From NCBI RefSeq assembly GCF_014930455.1, contig NZ_JAAIYO010000004.1:434001-498000 (forward strand): 64,000 bases of DNA. Direction: 5' to 3'. Shown here one piece after another: positions 1-9,473 of this stretch. How positions within the stretch are numbered: the stretch's first letter is position 1; every line of letters starts with the position of its first letter. Below the pieces are notes generated by a model. That model saw nothing but the letters and a program-made list of their open reading frames with translations. It was not told the DNA's origin and ran no database searches. The stretch is from Corallococcus soli (GTDB taxonomy: Bacteria; Myxococcota; Myxococcia; Myxococcales; Myxococcaceae). Made by a program: the position numbers and the translations under genes.

Positions 1-403
1 GCTCAACCAGTACCGCACGTACCTGAGCGGCGCGGACCGCGACCACCTGCAGGGTGAGGTGGCGGCGCTGGAGGCGGAGGTCGAGGGGGAACCCAACCCG
101 CGCCTCAAGGACGTGAAGGGCAAGCGCCTGGAGATTCAACGCAAGCGCATGGCGCGCTTCGACCAGGCGGGCGAGAGCCGCGAGGTGGTGAGCCACCAGC
201 TGGCCGGCATCGAGGACCTGATGCGGCTGACGCACGAGCAGTCCATCACCATCCGCGATCCGGAGAGCGTCAACCGGCAGCTGGACGTGCTCTCCGCGGA
301 GACGGAGTCCACCGACGAAACGGTGCGCCAGATGGAGCGCTTCCTGGAGTTCACCGAGGAGACGCGCGGGCCGCTGCCGCATGGTGGCGGTCGCGTGCGG
401 TAG
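1..403 (+). CDS. Hypothetical coiled-coil protein, C-terminal part (5' end outside window)
   Basis: The open frame is already running at position 2 and ends with TAG at 401-403, so the start lies upstream of the window. About 133 residues are visible. They are rich in Glu, Arg, Gln and Leu with heptad-like spacing, so long helices or a coiled coil are likely, and there is no membrane segment. The last few residues are Gly/Arg-rich. I do not recognise the family and no function can be assigned. The 180 bp that follow separate it from the next gene and contain a perfect inverted repeat. Confidence 0.7.
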   Translation, partial: LNQYRTYLSGADRDHLQGEVAALEAEVEGEPNPRLKDVKGKRLEIQRKRMARFDQAGESREVVSHQLAGIEDLMRLTHEQSITIRDPESVNRQLDVLSAETESTDETVRQMERFLEFTEETRGPLPHGGGRVR

Positions 404-440
404 ACCGGGCACGGGGCCGCCTGCCGGGACGCCCTGTCAA

Positions 441-465
441 AACCTGTCCGACAGTGGGACAGGTT
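441..465. repeat. Perfect 9-bp inverted repeat in the intergenic gap
   Basis: AACCTGTCC at 441-449 and GGACAGGTT at 457-465 are exact reverse complements around a 7-base centre. The centre extends a second short palindrome, CTGTCCGACAG. There is no T-tract, so it is not a classical terminator. It sits between two same-strand genes and could be an operator, an mRNA hairpin or one copy of a dispersed repeat. Confidence 0.6.
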
Positions 466-583
466 GGGCCTGGGGGCGTCCGCGAGGCACCTGTTCACCG
501 TGGCACCTTGGGGGCGTGGCGGGGGGCCGCGAGGGCGCACGAATAGATTGACTCTCCGGCGCAGGCATCCTGTCCTGCCGCCC

Positions 584-2229
584 ATGCTCCGCCGCGTTGG
601 TTTTCTTCCGCTGCTCCTGTTGTTGGTCGTGTTCGCCGGCTGCTCGCGCTGCGGGAAGGACGCGGCCGGTCCCGCGTCCTCGCCGGCCGGGGTGTCGCGC
701 TACCTGCCGCGCACGGCGCAGGCGGCCGTCGTCATCGAGGACCTGGGGACGCTGGGGGAGAAGCTCGCGCGCTTCCAGAACCTCAAGGTGGCCTCGTTCG
801 TCGCGCAGTTGCAGAACTTCCCCAGCGCGGAGCGCTACGTGTCCGCGGTGATGCGGCAGGTGGGGGTGGACCTGCGCAGCCGCAAGGCCCTGGAGGACGC
901 CGGCATCGACCCGAAGCGCGGCGCGGGCGCGGCCTTCCTGGGGGGCACGCAGGCGGTGTCCGTCCTGGGCGTGAAGGACGCGGACAAGCTGAAGACGACC
1001 TTCGCCACCTTCGCCCGCACGCGGCTGGGCGCGTCGGAGGAGAAGGAGACGAAGTCGGACGCGGGGCGGCTCGTCACCTTCAGCCGGCCGGGGGCCACGG
1101 AGCCCGCGCTGGGCCTGCTCTTCCTCAAGCACGACCTGGTGCTCCTGTCCGCGGGCGCGTCCGTGAAGCGGCTGCCGGAGCTGGCGGCGCTGCCGGAGGA
1201 GAACTCCCTCGCGAAGGAGCCGGTGCTGGAGGCGTCGCTCAAGCGGCTGACGGGCGAGCGGGACTTCCACGTCTGGCTGCCGGGCGGGTCGGGCCTGCTG
1301 CCCGCGGGCACCGTGCAGGGCGTCACCTTCGCGGGCCACATCGAGGAGCGCGCGGTGACGCTGCGCGCGGACGCGCCGTGGCCGGACACGCAGGCGTCGC
1401 TCGCCGCGCTGGAGCCCAAGGGCGGGGAGGCGCTGGCGGGCTGGCTGCCCCAGGACAGCTTCTTCGTGGCGCGCTTCCGCGGGGACCCGGCGCAGCTGGA
1501 CGGCGTGTGGCCGTACCTCGCCGGCACGCAGGTGACGCGCGCGGTGCAGCAGGCGGGCTTCAACGTGAAGACGGAGGTGTTGGACAACCTCAAGCCGGGC
1601 ATGGTGCTGGCCCTGTCGCTGTCGCCCAGCGTCAACCTGGGCTCGGGCCTGCCGGACCTGGACCTGCGGCGCACGAACCCCTTCCGCTTCGTCAACCTGG
1701 TGGCCATCGCGGAGACGAAGGACGTGGCGAAGGGGCAGGCCACGCTGGAGAAGGTGCCCGGCTTCGCGGGCGGCTTCGGCGCGAAGGTGGAGCCCGTGGA
1801 GCTGAGCGGCCAGAAGGCCTACCTCACGTCGTACCGCGCGGGCGAGGGCGCGCACTTCGCGCTCACGAAGGACGGCAAGCTGCTGCTCGCGGCGCCCCGC
1901 GCGCGGCTGGAGTCGTCCCTGGCCGCGCTCGCGCAGCCGGCGGGCACGGGCCCGGTGTCGGAGGACCTGAAGTCGGTGGGCAGGGACGCGGCGTTGGTGC
2001 TGCTCCTGGACCTGCGCCGGCTGTCGGACGCGGTGAAGGCGCTGCCGTCCTCCGCGTGGGGCATTGGCGGCTTCGCCATCAAGGCCACCACGGTGCGCTG
2101 GCTGGACGCCACCGACGACCTGCGCGCCGTGACGCTGTCGCTGTCGCGCAAGGACAAGGCGCTGCAGGCCGAAATCTCCCTGCGGCTGACGCCCGCGCCG
2201 GCCACCACCACCACGACTCCGGCCACCCC

Positions 2230-2233
<4 letters not shown>
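584..2233 (+). CDS. Predicted lipoprotein, DUF3352-like
   Basis: About 549 residues. ATG 584 was chosen because it opens directly on a lipoprotein signal: a short basic start, a Leu/Val-rich stretch, then FAGC with Cys near residue 20 followed by Ser, which suggests outer-membrane sorting. In-frame starts further upstream would bury the signal. The mature part is a long series of alternating beta/alpha segments that resembles the DUF3352 family, whose function is unknown. It ends in a Pro/Thr-rich tail. The TGA overlaps the TTG start of the ABC ATPase gene, so the two are probably co-translated and the protein may be an envelope partner of that transporter. Confidence 0.75.
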
Positions 2234-2930
<697 letters not shown>

Positions 2931-2934
<4 letters not shown>

Positions 2935-4217
2935 GGTTGGACGCACTGTCACGACTGGTGAGGTTGTCGCTCGCGCGCGAGCGGCGGGGCGCGTTCTTCT
3001 CCGCCTTCGGCGTGGCCATGGGCGTGGGCGCGCTCGTGTTCTTCGTGGGGCTGGGGCTGGGGGTGGGGCAGGTCATCCGCGAGCGCATCTTCCCCACGGA
3101 CTCGCGGCTGGTGGACGTGGTGCCCCCGTCGGTGTCGCTGGGCCTGCTGGGCGGAGGCAAGCTGGACACGGGCGCGGTGGAGCGCCTGCGCGCGCTGCCC
3201 GGCGTGGAGACGGCGTACCGGAAGATGAACGTGCGCGTGCCGGCGGTGACGCGCTACGACGGCACCTTCTTCGGCTCGCGCCTGCGCATGGGCCTGGAGG
3301 TGCTGGCGGTGGGCGTGGACCCCGGCCTCGTGCAGAAGGACGTGGGGCTCCCGGAGGCGAAGGACTTCAAGGACCCCGGCGAGGGCAAGGCCATCCCGGC
3401 GCTCATCTCCACGCGCCTGCTGGAGCTGTACAACAAGACGTTCGCGCCCGCGCGCAAGCTGCCGCAGCTGTCCGCGGAGATGCTCATCGGCTTCGGCTTC
3501 CCGGTGGAGTTCAACCGCTCCTACGTGGCGGCCACGTCGGGCGGTCCCAGTTCCACGCAGCAGGCGCAGGTGGTGGGCGCGTCCGACCGGGCCATGCTCG
3601 CGGGCATCACCATCCCCCTGGACACGGCGGTGCGCATCAACCGCGCGGCGGGCGCGGACGCGGACAGCTACACCGGCGTCACCCTGGTGGCGGCCGACCC
3701 CTCGCACGTCCCGGCGCTGGTGGCGGCGGTGCGGGGCATGGGCTTCGAAATCGATGATCAGGAGCGAAGGCTCGCGGAGAACGCGGGCGCGGCGGTGGCG
3801 CTCACCACGTCCGCGCTGGCGCTGCTGTCCATCCTCATCTGCGTGCTGGCCGCGGTGAACATCACCCACGCCATGTCCGCGTCGGTGCGCGCCCGGGCGA
3901 AGGAGATTGGGGTGATGCAGGCGGTGGGCGCGTCGCGCGCGGACGTGCGCTCCATCGTCCTGGCGGAGGCCAGCGTGGTGGGCCTGCTGGGGGGCGCGGC
4001 GGGGACGGCGGCGGCGCTGGTGCTGGCCTTCGCGGTGGACCGCTTCGCCGCGGGCTACCTGCCCGACTTCCCCTTCAAGCCCGACAGCTTCTTCTCCTTC
4101 CCCGCCACGGTGCTGCTGGGCGGCGTGCTCCTGGGGCTCGTGGCCGCGCTCGCGGGGGCCTGGTTTCCCAGCAGCCGCGCCGCCGCCACGGATCCAGCCA
4201 GGACGCTCGCGGGATGA
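2931..4217 (+). CDS. ABC transporter permease, FtsX/MacB family
   Basis: About 428 residues. GTG 2931 overlaps the stop of the ATPase gene. The layout is the family one: one membrane helix near residues 18-42, a large periplasmic domain (about 45-285), and three helices in the C-terminal third. These enclose the conserved cytoplasmic stretch RAKEIGVMQAVGASRADV, the FtsX coupling segment that contacts the ATPase. A single four-helix permease with its own ATPase fits a LolE/LolC or MacB-like mechanotransmission system. It ends in an ATGA overlap with the next gene. Confidence 0.88.
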
Positions 4218-4978
4218 CGGGCCCGCGCCGCCGGACGTGGGTGTCCAACGCCCTGTGCCTGGGGGCGCTGGGCTGGCTCTACGGCGGCGAGCTGGTGGAC
4301 GCGCTGCGCGTCCGGACCGAGGAGGTCTCCGCGCTGACCTCGTCCCCCTCCGTCGCGCGCGCGGGCGTCGTGCTGGGCCTCTCGGCGGTGGGGCTGGGCG
4401 TGGCGCTCTGGGGGCTGCTGCGCCAGCGGCCGGAGGGCTTCAAGGGCTACCGGCTGCTGCCCATCCTGCTCGTGGGCGCGCTCTTCCTGGACCTGGTGCT
4501 GTCGGAGGGACGCTCCCCGCTGGATGCGCCCGCGCAGGCCGTGGTGGCGCTGCGCGAATTCCAGGAGGCGGCGCGCAAGCACGTCACCCCGGAGGCGGTG
4601 CCCCTGGACGCGCGCGTCCTCCAGCCCCTCGTCGCTGGGCTGGGAACGCCCCCCTACCGGGAGCGCGGCGTCCAGGTGACAGCCTACGCACTCCAGGTGC
4701 GCCGCGACTGCGCGGGCCCCGCCCGTGACGCTTCCGGAGCGCGGCCCGGGACGCTGCTGTACTGTGTCTCCCAGGATGGCAAGCAGGCGTGGGTGACGCT
4801 GGTCGGGCTGCCCGCCGAGGTGCGCTGGGGGACGCCGGCCGTCTTCACCATCGGGGGCGAGCCGCGTTTCAGCCTCGTGCGCGCCGGCTCCCCAGAGGAG
4901 AATGGGGCCGAGCCCGCCATCGAGCTGGAACTCCCCGAAGCGGATTCGGGCGGCGAAGCCACATCCCCTTCGCCGTGA
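4214..4978 (+). CDS. Hypothetical membrane protein, last gene of the ABC operon
   Basis: About 254 residues, starting in an ATGA overlap with the permease gene. Hydrophobic segments lie near residues 11-27, 48-68 and 79-95. A soluble domain follows, with two Cys residues (in RRDCAG and LLYCVS) that could pair outside the membrane, and an acidic tail. I do not recognise the family. The four-gene overlap chain from 584 argues that it works with the ABC transporter. Confidence 0.7.
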   Translation: MTGPRRRTWVSNALCLGALGWLYGGELVDALRVRTEEVSALTSSPSVARAGVVLGLSAVGLGVALWGLLRQRPEGFKGYRLLPILLVGALFLDLVLSEGRSPLDAPAQAVVALREFQEAARKHVTPEAVPLDARVLQPLVAGLGTPPYRERGVQVTAYALQVRRDCAGPARDASGARPGTLLYCVSQDGKQAWVTLVGLPAEVRWGTPAVFTIGGEPRFSLVRAGSPEENGAEPAIELELPEADSGGEATSPSP

Positions 4979-5028
4979 ATCCGGGCTGCTTGCAGGGCAA
5001 GCGGGCGGAAATAGGTCCGCGTGCGCGG

Positions 5029-5058
5029 TTGACCCTGCGGAGCCGCGATCGATAGGCT
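5029..5058 (+). promoter_or_regulatory. Candidate housekeeping promoter of the Ser/Thr kinase gene
   Basis: TTGACC at 5029-5034 (5 of 6 to the -35 consensus), an 18-base spacer, then TAGGCT at 5053-5058. The start codon at 5087 would leave a leader of about 20 bases. The same -10 hexamer occurs before the moxR gene in this window. Confidence 0.5.
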
Positions 5059-5086
5059 CCTCGCAAGGACTCGACCCCCACCCAAA

Positions 5087-7594
5087 GTGACGACCTCTCA
5101 ACCGAAGCGGCAACCCATCCCGTTCGGGAAGTATCTCCTCCTGGACCGCGTCAACATCGGCGGCATGGCGGAGGTCTGGCGCGGCAAGCAGTTCGGCGCC
5201 AGTGGCTTCGAGCGGCTCGTCGCCATCAAACGAATCCTGCCGAACATCGCGGAGGATGAAGAATTCATCTCGATGTTCATCGATGAGGCGAAGATCAGCG
5301 TCCAGCTGACCCACGCCAACATCGCGCAGATCTACGAACTGGGGCAGATCGCCAGCAGCTACTTCATTTCGATGGAGTACATCCCCGGCAAGGACATGCG
5401 GGCCATCTTCGACCGCTGTCGCAAGAAGGGCGAACCGGCGCCGGTGCCGCTGGTCGCCTTCTGCGTGGCGAAGATGTGCGAGGGCCTGGACTACGCCCAC
5501 CGCAAGAAGGACGGGATGGGGCGCGACCTCAACATCGTCCACCGGGACATCTCGCCGCAGAACGTGCTCGTGTCCTTCGAGGGCGAGGTCAAGGTCATCG
5601 ACTTCGGCATCGCGAAGGCGGCGGGCAAGGCGACGAAGACCCAGGCCGGCATCCTCAAGGGCAAGTTCGGCTACATGAGCCCGGAGCAGATCCGCGGCCT
5701 GCCGTTGGACCGGCGCTCGGACGTGTTCGCCATTGGCGTGTGTCTCTACGAGATGCTCACCGGCGAGCGCCTCTTCGTGGGCGACAGCGACTTCAGCGTG
5801 CTGGAGAAGGTGCGCAAGGCGGAGGTGCCGTCGCCGTCCACGTACAACCGGCGCATCCCGGAGGCGCTGGAGCGCATCGTGCTCAAGGCGCTCGCGAAGG
5901 ACGTGGACGAGCGCTACCAGTACGCGAGCGAGCTCGGCGACGACCTGCAGCGCTTCCTGCTCACGAGCGACTCCATCTTCAGCCGCAAGGACCTCATGCA
6001 GTACATGAAGTCCACGTTCGCTGAAGAGGTGGAGCGCGAGAAGCAGCGCCTGGCCGAGTACGCGGACATCCGCGCGCCGGACGGCATGCTGGCGGCCATC
6101 GAGGCGGGCTACAGCGGCCCGTCTCCGGTGCCCACGCAGAGCATGACCAACCTGCCGGCGGTGCAGCCGTCGTCCGCGCCGGCCGTGGAGCCGGTGTACA
6201 CGCCGCCGCAGCCGCGGGCCTCCAGCCCCAACGCGGCGCCGCAGGGGGCCCGTCGCTCGCCCACGCTCGCCGCGCTGCCCAAGCTGACCGCCGCGCCCGC
6301 CGCGCCATCGCCCAAGGAGGACGAGGAGCTGGCGACGCAGATGGTGGACCGCGACGCCGTCTTCAACGACGCCCCGGAGCCCACCACCCAGCCCGGCGCC
6401 GCCATTGGCCGCGCCGTCACGCCGCTGGAGTCCCGGGCCGCCACGCACGAGGAGGAAGAGGAGGAGCCCAGCACGCTCCCGCCGTCGTCCTCCGCGTACA
6501 CCGTGGGGCCGCCGCGCCTGTCGCAGAACAACATGCCGGTGCTCAACGCCGCGCCCCCGCGCCCGTCGTTGACCAACGTGCCCACGCTGATGTCGCACGA
6601 CGCGCCCGCGCCCCGGTCGACGCCGAACCGGGCGGGCGAGGGTCAGCTGCCGCGCATCGTCCGGCCGGACTCCCCGCCCGAGCCGATGCCGCCCCCGCAG
6701 CGTCCGTCCACGCCGCCCGTGCTGGGCAACCCCTCGCGGCCGCCGCCGTCGAAGGAGCCGCGCGCGAAGGAGGCCCCCGAAGTGGCCGCGGGCCCGGGCC
6801 TGGGCGGTCTGGACAAGCGCCTGCTCTACAGCGTCGTTGGCCTGGCGTCGCTGCTGCTGCTGGTGGGCCTGGCGGTGGTGTTGAAGCCGAGCGGCCCCTC
6901 GCTGGGCTACGTCATGGTGGAGCTCAAGACGCCGGAGACGAAGGCGACCGCCCGGGTGTCCATCAACGCGGGGCCTGGCGAGGCGTTCCCCGACACGGGC
7001 TTCATCCTGAAGCAGGTGCCGGTCGGCAACGCGCTGGTGGTGGTGACCGCGCCCGGCTTCGAGGCCTTCAACCAGTCCGTGATGGTGGCCGAGGGCACCA
7101 GCGCTGCCCCGGTGCGCGCGCAGCTCCAGCGGCAGGCTCGCCCGGTAGTGCTGGTGCTCAAGACGCGGCCGGATGACGCCGAGGTGAAGATTGAAGGGAA
7201 GGTGGCGCGCGCGCAGGGCAAGAGTGAGTCGGTCATCCGGGACTTCTCCGTCACGACCGACGCCCCGCTCGTGGAGGTGACCGCTCCGGGACACCAGCCC
7301 TTCATCCGGAACGTGGCCGTGAAGGACGGGGCCCTGGACTTTTCGGCCGTGCTGGAGCGCTCCGACCTGGAGGTGGTGATCACCTCCAACCCGCCGGGCG
7401 CCGCCATCTACCTGGGCAACAAGGACCTGGGCGTCGTCACCCCGAACCCGGTGCGGGTGCCGCCGGGGACGCGGGAGCTCACGCTGAAGGCGAAGTGCCA
7501 CGTCGACGAGGACGTGGACGTGGTGGCGCCCACGCCGGGCGCCGTCATCAAGGTCGACGCCACGTTGAAGAAGCAGGCGCGTTGTCGCGATTGA
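5087..7594 (+). CDS. Serine/threonine protein kinase with PEGA-type extracytoplasmic repeats
   Basis: About 835 residues. The N-terminal kinase domain (about 14-290) has the glycine loop around 24-33, the ATP-anchoring Lys48 in VAIKR, the catalytic loop HRDISPQN with Asp154, the DFG motif at 172-174, and an APE-like MSPEQ, so it should be active. A roughly 270-residue Pro/Ala-rich linker follows. One membrane helix lies near 577-599, and then come three PEGA-like beta repeats, typical of periplasmic wall-contacting segments in myxobacterial kinases. The start is GTG 5087, in line with the promoter just upstream. The phosphorylation targets are unknown. Confidence 0.93.
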   Translation: MTTSQPKRQPIPFGKYLLLDRVNIGGMAEVWRGKQFGASGFERLVAIKRILPNIAEDEEFISMFIDEAKISVQLTHANIAQIYELGQIASSYFISMEYIPGKDMRAIFDRCRKKGEPAPVPLVAFCVAKMCEGLDYAHRKKDGMGRDLNIVHRDISPQNVLVSFEGEVKVIDFGIAKAAGKATKTQAGILKGKFGYMSPEQIRGLPLDRRSDVFAIGVCLYEMLTGERLFVGDSDFSVLEKVRKAEVPSPSTYNRRIPEALERIVLKALAKDVDERYQYASELGDDLQRFLLTSDSIFSRKDLMQYMKSTFAEEVEREKQRLAEYADIRAPDGMLAAIEAGYSGPSPVPTQSMTNLPAVQPSSAPAVEPVYTPPQPRASSPNAAPQGARRSPTLAALPKLTAAPAAPSPKEDEELATQMVDRDAVFNDAPEPTTQPGAAIGRAVTPLESRAATHEEEEEEPSTLPPSSSAYTVGPPRLSQNNMPVLNAAPPRPSLTNVPTLMSHDAPAPRSTPNRAGEGQLPRIVRPDSPPEPMPPPQRPSTPPVLGNPSRPPPSKEPRAKEAPEVAAGPGLGGLDKRLLYSVVGLASLLLLVGLAVVLKPSGPSLGYVMVELKTPETKATARVSINAGPGEAFPDTGFILKQVPVGNALVVVTAPGFEAFNQSVMVAEGTSAAPVRAQLQRQARPVVLVLKTRPDDAEVKIEGKVARAQGKSESVIRDFSVTTDAPLVEVTAPGHQPFIRNVAVKDGALDFSAVLERSDLEVVITSNPPGAAIYLGNKDLGVVTPNPVRVPPGTRELTLKAKCHVDEDVDVVAPTPGAVIKVDATLKKQARCRD

Positions 7595-7611
7595 GCGGTC
7601 GCGCTTAAGCT
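7582..7611 (+). promoter_or_regulatory. Possible promoter for the AAA ATPase gene
   Basis: TTGTCG at 7582-7587, an 18-base spacer and TAAGCT at 7606-7611. It overlaps the end of the kinase gene. The match is only partial in both boxes. Confidence 0.3.
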
Positions 7612-7672
7612 CGCCCCCTGAGAGTCTTCCCCCCGGATGTGGATGGGGGGAGTGACGCCGGAGGGGTTTCCC

Positions 7673-9430
7673 GTGACGAAGGTGCGCAAGGTGAACAAGG
7701 CGGATCCGCTGGCGGATCTGCCCAGGTGGGCGCAGCAGCTGGCCCGCAAGTACTACACGAAGACCGTCAGCACCTTCCTGCTGTACGGGGCCGTGCGCGA
7801 TCTCCAGCCGCTGCAACTGGAGGACGGCGGGCGCGGCTTCGGCACGCTCAAGACCTTCTTGTCGGAGGAGCTGTTCGGCGGACGGGACCACGTCCTGTTC
7901 TACGACCGCTCGTCGGGCATCCGCTCCGCCTCGCCGGAGACGCAGAAGGACCTGGCGCGGGCCATGGCGGGCTACGACGCGATGTACGGCACCGACTACG
8001 CGAAGGTGATGCCGCGCGACCCGGGCCGTGCGCTCCAGATCCTGGAGAACTTCCTGCGCATGCGCCTGAGCGAGGGCCGCTCGCTGGCGCTCATCATCGA
8101 CTTCGCGGAGACGCTGGTGCCCGGCGGGGAGATGAGCCACCTGTCCGCGGAGGACCGCTTCGTCGTGGCCACGCTGGACAAGTGGGCGCACGACCCGCAG
8201 TTCCTGGCGGGCGACGTGTCGGTGGTGCTGCTGGCGGAGAACCTGGCGGACATGTCGCCGCGCATCAGCCGCAACCCGTACGTGGCGCCCATCGAGCTGC
8301 CCCTGCCCACCGAGGAGGAGCGTTTGGACTACGTGCGCTCCAAGCTGGACGGCAAGCGGCTCCAGTCCCTGTCGGAGGTGCCGCTGGCGGGCCTGGCGAA
8401 GATGACGGCGGGCCTGTCGCGCATCAACCTGGACCGCGTGCTCACGGAGGCGCTGGAGCGCGAGATCCGCATCACGCCGGACATGCTCAAGGAGAAGAAG
8501 AAGGAGCTCATCCAGGCGGAGTGCCACGGCCTCCTGGAGTTCATCGAGCCGGCGCACAACCTGGACGCGGTGGCGGGGCACGCGCACGCCAAGCAGATGC
8601 TGCGGCAGGCGGCGTCCGCGCTGAAGAAGGGCCGCATCGAGGTCATGCCCATGGGCTACCTGCTGAGCGGGCCGGTGGGCACGGGCAAGACGTTCATGGT
8701 GAGCTGCTTCGCCGGGGAGATTGGCATCCCGGTGGTGAAGTTCCTGAACTTCCGCAGCCAGTGGCAGGGCGTCACCGAAGCCAACCTGGAGAAGATCTTC
8801 AACCTGCTGAAGGCCCTGTGGCCGGTGGCGGTGATGGTGGACGAGGCGGACACCTTCCTCGGCAACCGCGACTCCGGCGGGGACTCGGGCACGAGCAGCC
8901 GCATCTTCGGCTCCATCGCGGCCTTCATGGGCAACACGCAGTACCGCGGCAAGATCGTCTGGTTCCTGCTGACGGCGCGGCCGGACCTGCTGCCCATCGA
9001 CCTCAAGCGCCAGGGGCGTGCCGAGGAGCACATCGCGCTCTTCTATCCGCAGACGGACGAGGAGCGGAACGAGCTGTTCCAGGTGATGAGCCGCAAGACG
9101 GGCGTGTCGGTGGAGGGCGTGGAGTCCTTCGCCACGCTGATTCCGGAGGGTGTGCGCGCCTTCAGCGGCGCGGACATCGAGGCGGTGATGGTGCGCTCGA
9201 AGTTCCGCGCCCTGGCGGACAACCGGGACCAGGTGACGAAGGAGGACCTGGCGGCGGTGCTGGCGGACTTCGTGCCGCCCAGCTACCCCCTGGAGATCGA
9301 GATGCAGAACCTGGTGGCGGTGCAGGAGTGCACCAGCCGGGCGCTGCTGCCGGAGAACTTCCGCGCGCTGGACCGGGACTACATCAGCCGGCGCGTGCGG
9401 GAGCTGAAGATGCTGCTCGAGGAGCAGTGA
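7673..9430 (+). CDS. Tandem AAA-family ATPase
   Basis: About 585 residues. GTG 7673 is preferred because GGAGGGG lies six bases upstream. ATG 7637 is in frame but has no ribosome binding site. The C-terminal half is a standard AAA module: Walker A GPVGTGKT near 332-339, Walker B VMVDEAD near 387, sensor 1 in LLTARPD, and an Arg-finger-like RQGRAEEH. The N-terminal half (about 25-260) has a Walker-B-like LALIIDFAE but no P-loop, so it looks like a degenerate first AAA module. Unfoldase or remodelling activity is likely, but the client is unknown. It converges with the minus-strand transpeptidase gene. Confidence 0.85.
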   Translation: MTKVRKVNKADPLADLPRWAQQLARKYYTKTVSTFLLYGAVRDLQPLQLEDGGRGFGTLKTFLSEELFGGRDHVLFYDRSSGIRSASPETQKDLARAMAGYDAMYGTDYAKVMPRDPGRALQILENFLRMRLSEGRSLALIIDFAETLVPGGEMSHLSAEDRFVVATLDKWAHDPQFLAGDVSVVLLAENLADMSPRISRNPYVAPIELPLPTEEERLDYVRSKLDGKRLQSLSEVPLAGLAKMTAGLSRINLDRVLTEALEREIRITPDMLKEKKKELIQAECHGLLEFIEPAHNLDAVAGHAHAKQMLRQAASALKKGRIEVMPMGYLLSGPVGTGKTFMVSCFAGEIGIPVVKFLNFRSQWQGVTEANLEKIFNLLKALWPVAVMVDEADTFLGNRDSGGDSGTSSRIFGSIAAFMGNTQYRGKIVWFLLTARPDLLPIDLKRQGRAEEHIALFYPQTDEERNELFQVMSRKTGVSVEGVESFATLIPEGVRAFSGADIEAVMVRSKFRALADNRDQVTKEDLAAVLADFVPPSYPLEIEMQNLVAVQECTSRALLPENFRALDRDYISRRVRELKMLLEEQ

Positions 9431-9447
9431 GTCCGTGAGTCCGTGCG

Positions 9448-9473
9448 CCGTCGGCGGAGGGTTCAGCCGACGG
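9448..9473. terminator. Hairpin between convergent genes
   Basis: CCGTCGGC at 9448-9455 pairs exactly with GCCGACGG at 9466-9473 around a 10-base loop. It spans the short gap and the last codons of the minus-strand gene. There is no T-tract, so it may act with Rho or only as an RNA end-stabilising hairpin for both transcripts. Confidence 0.4.

Noticed and set aside
501-515. TGGCAC with GC at the sigma-54 distance before the first lipoprotein gene
   Set aside because: The -12 half is GGGC in a long G-rich run, no upstream sites are visible, and chance matches are common in such sequence.
4055-9031. A very long minus-strand open frame (over 1600 codons) opposite the kinase and ATPase genes
   Set aside because: It is Arg/His/Gln/Leu-rich nonsense typical of the antisense frame of high-GC genes. 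The plus-strand genes have clear domains and motifs.
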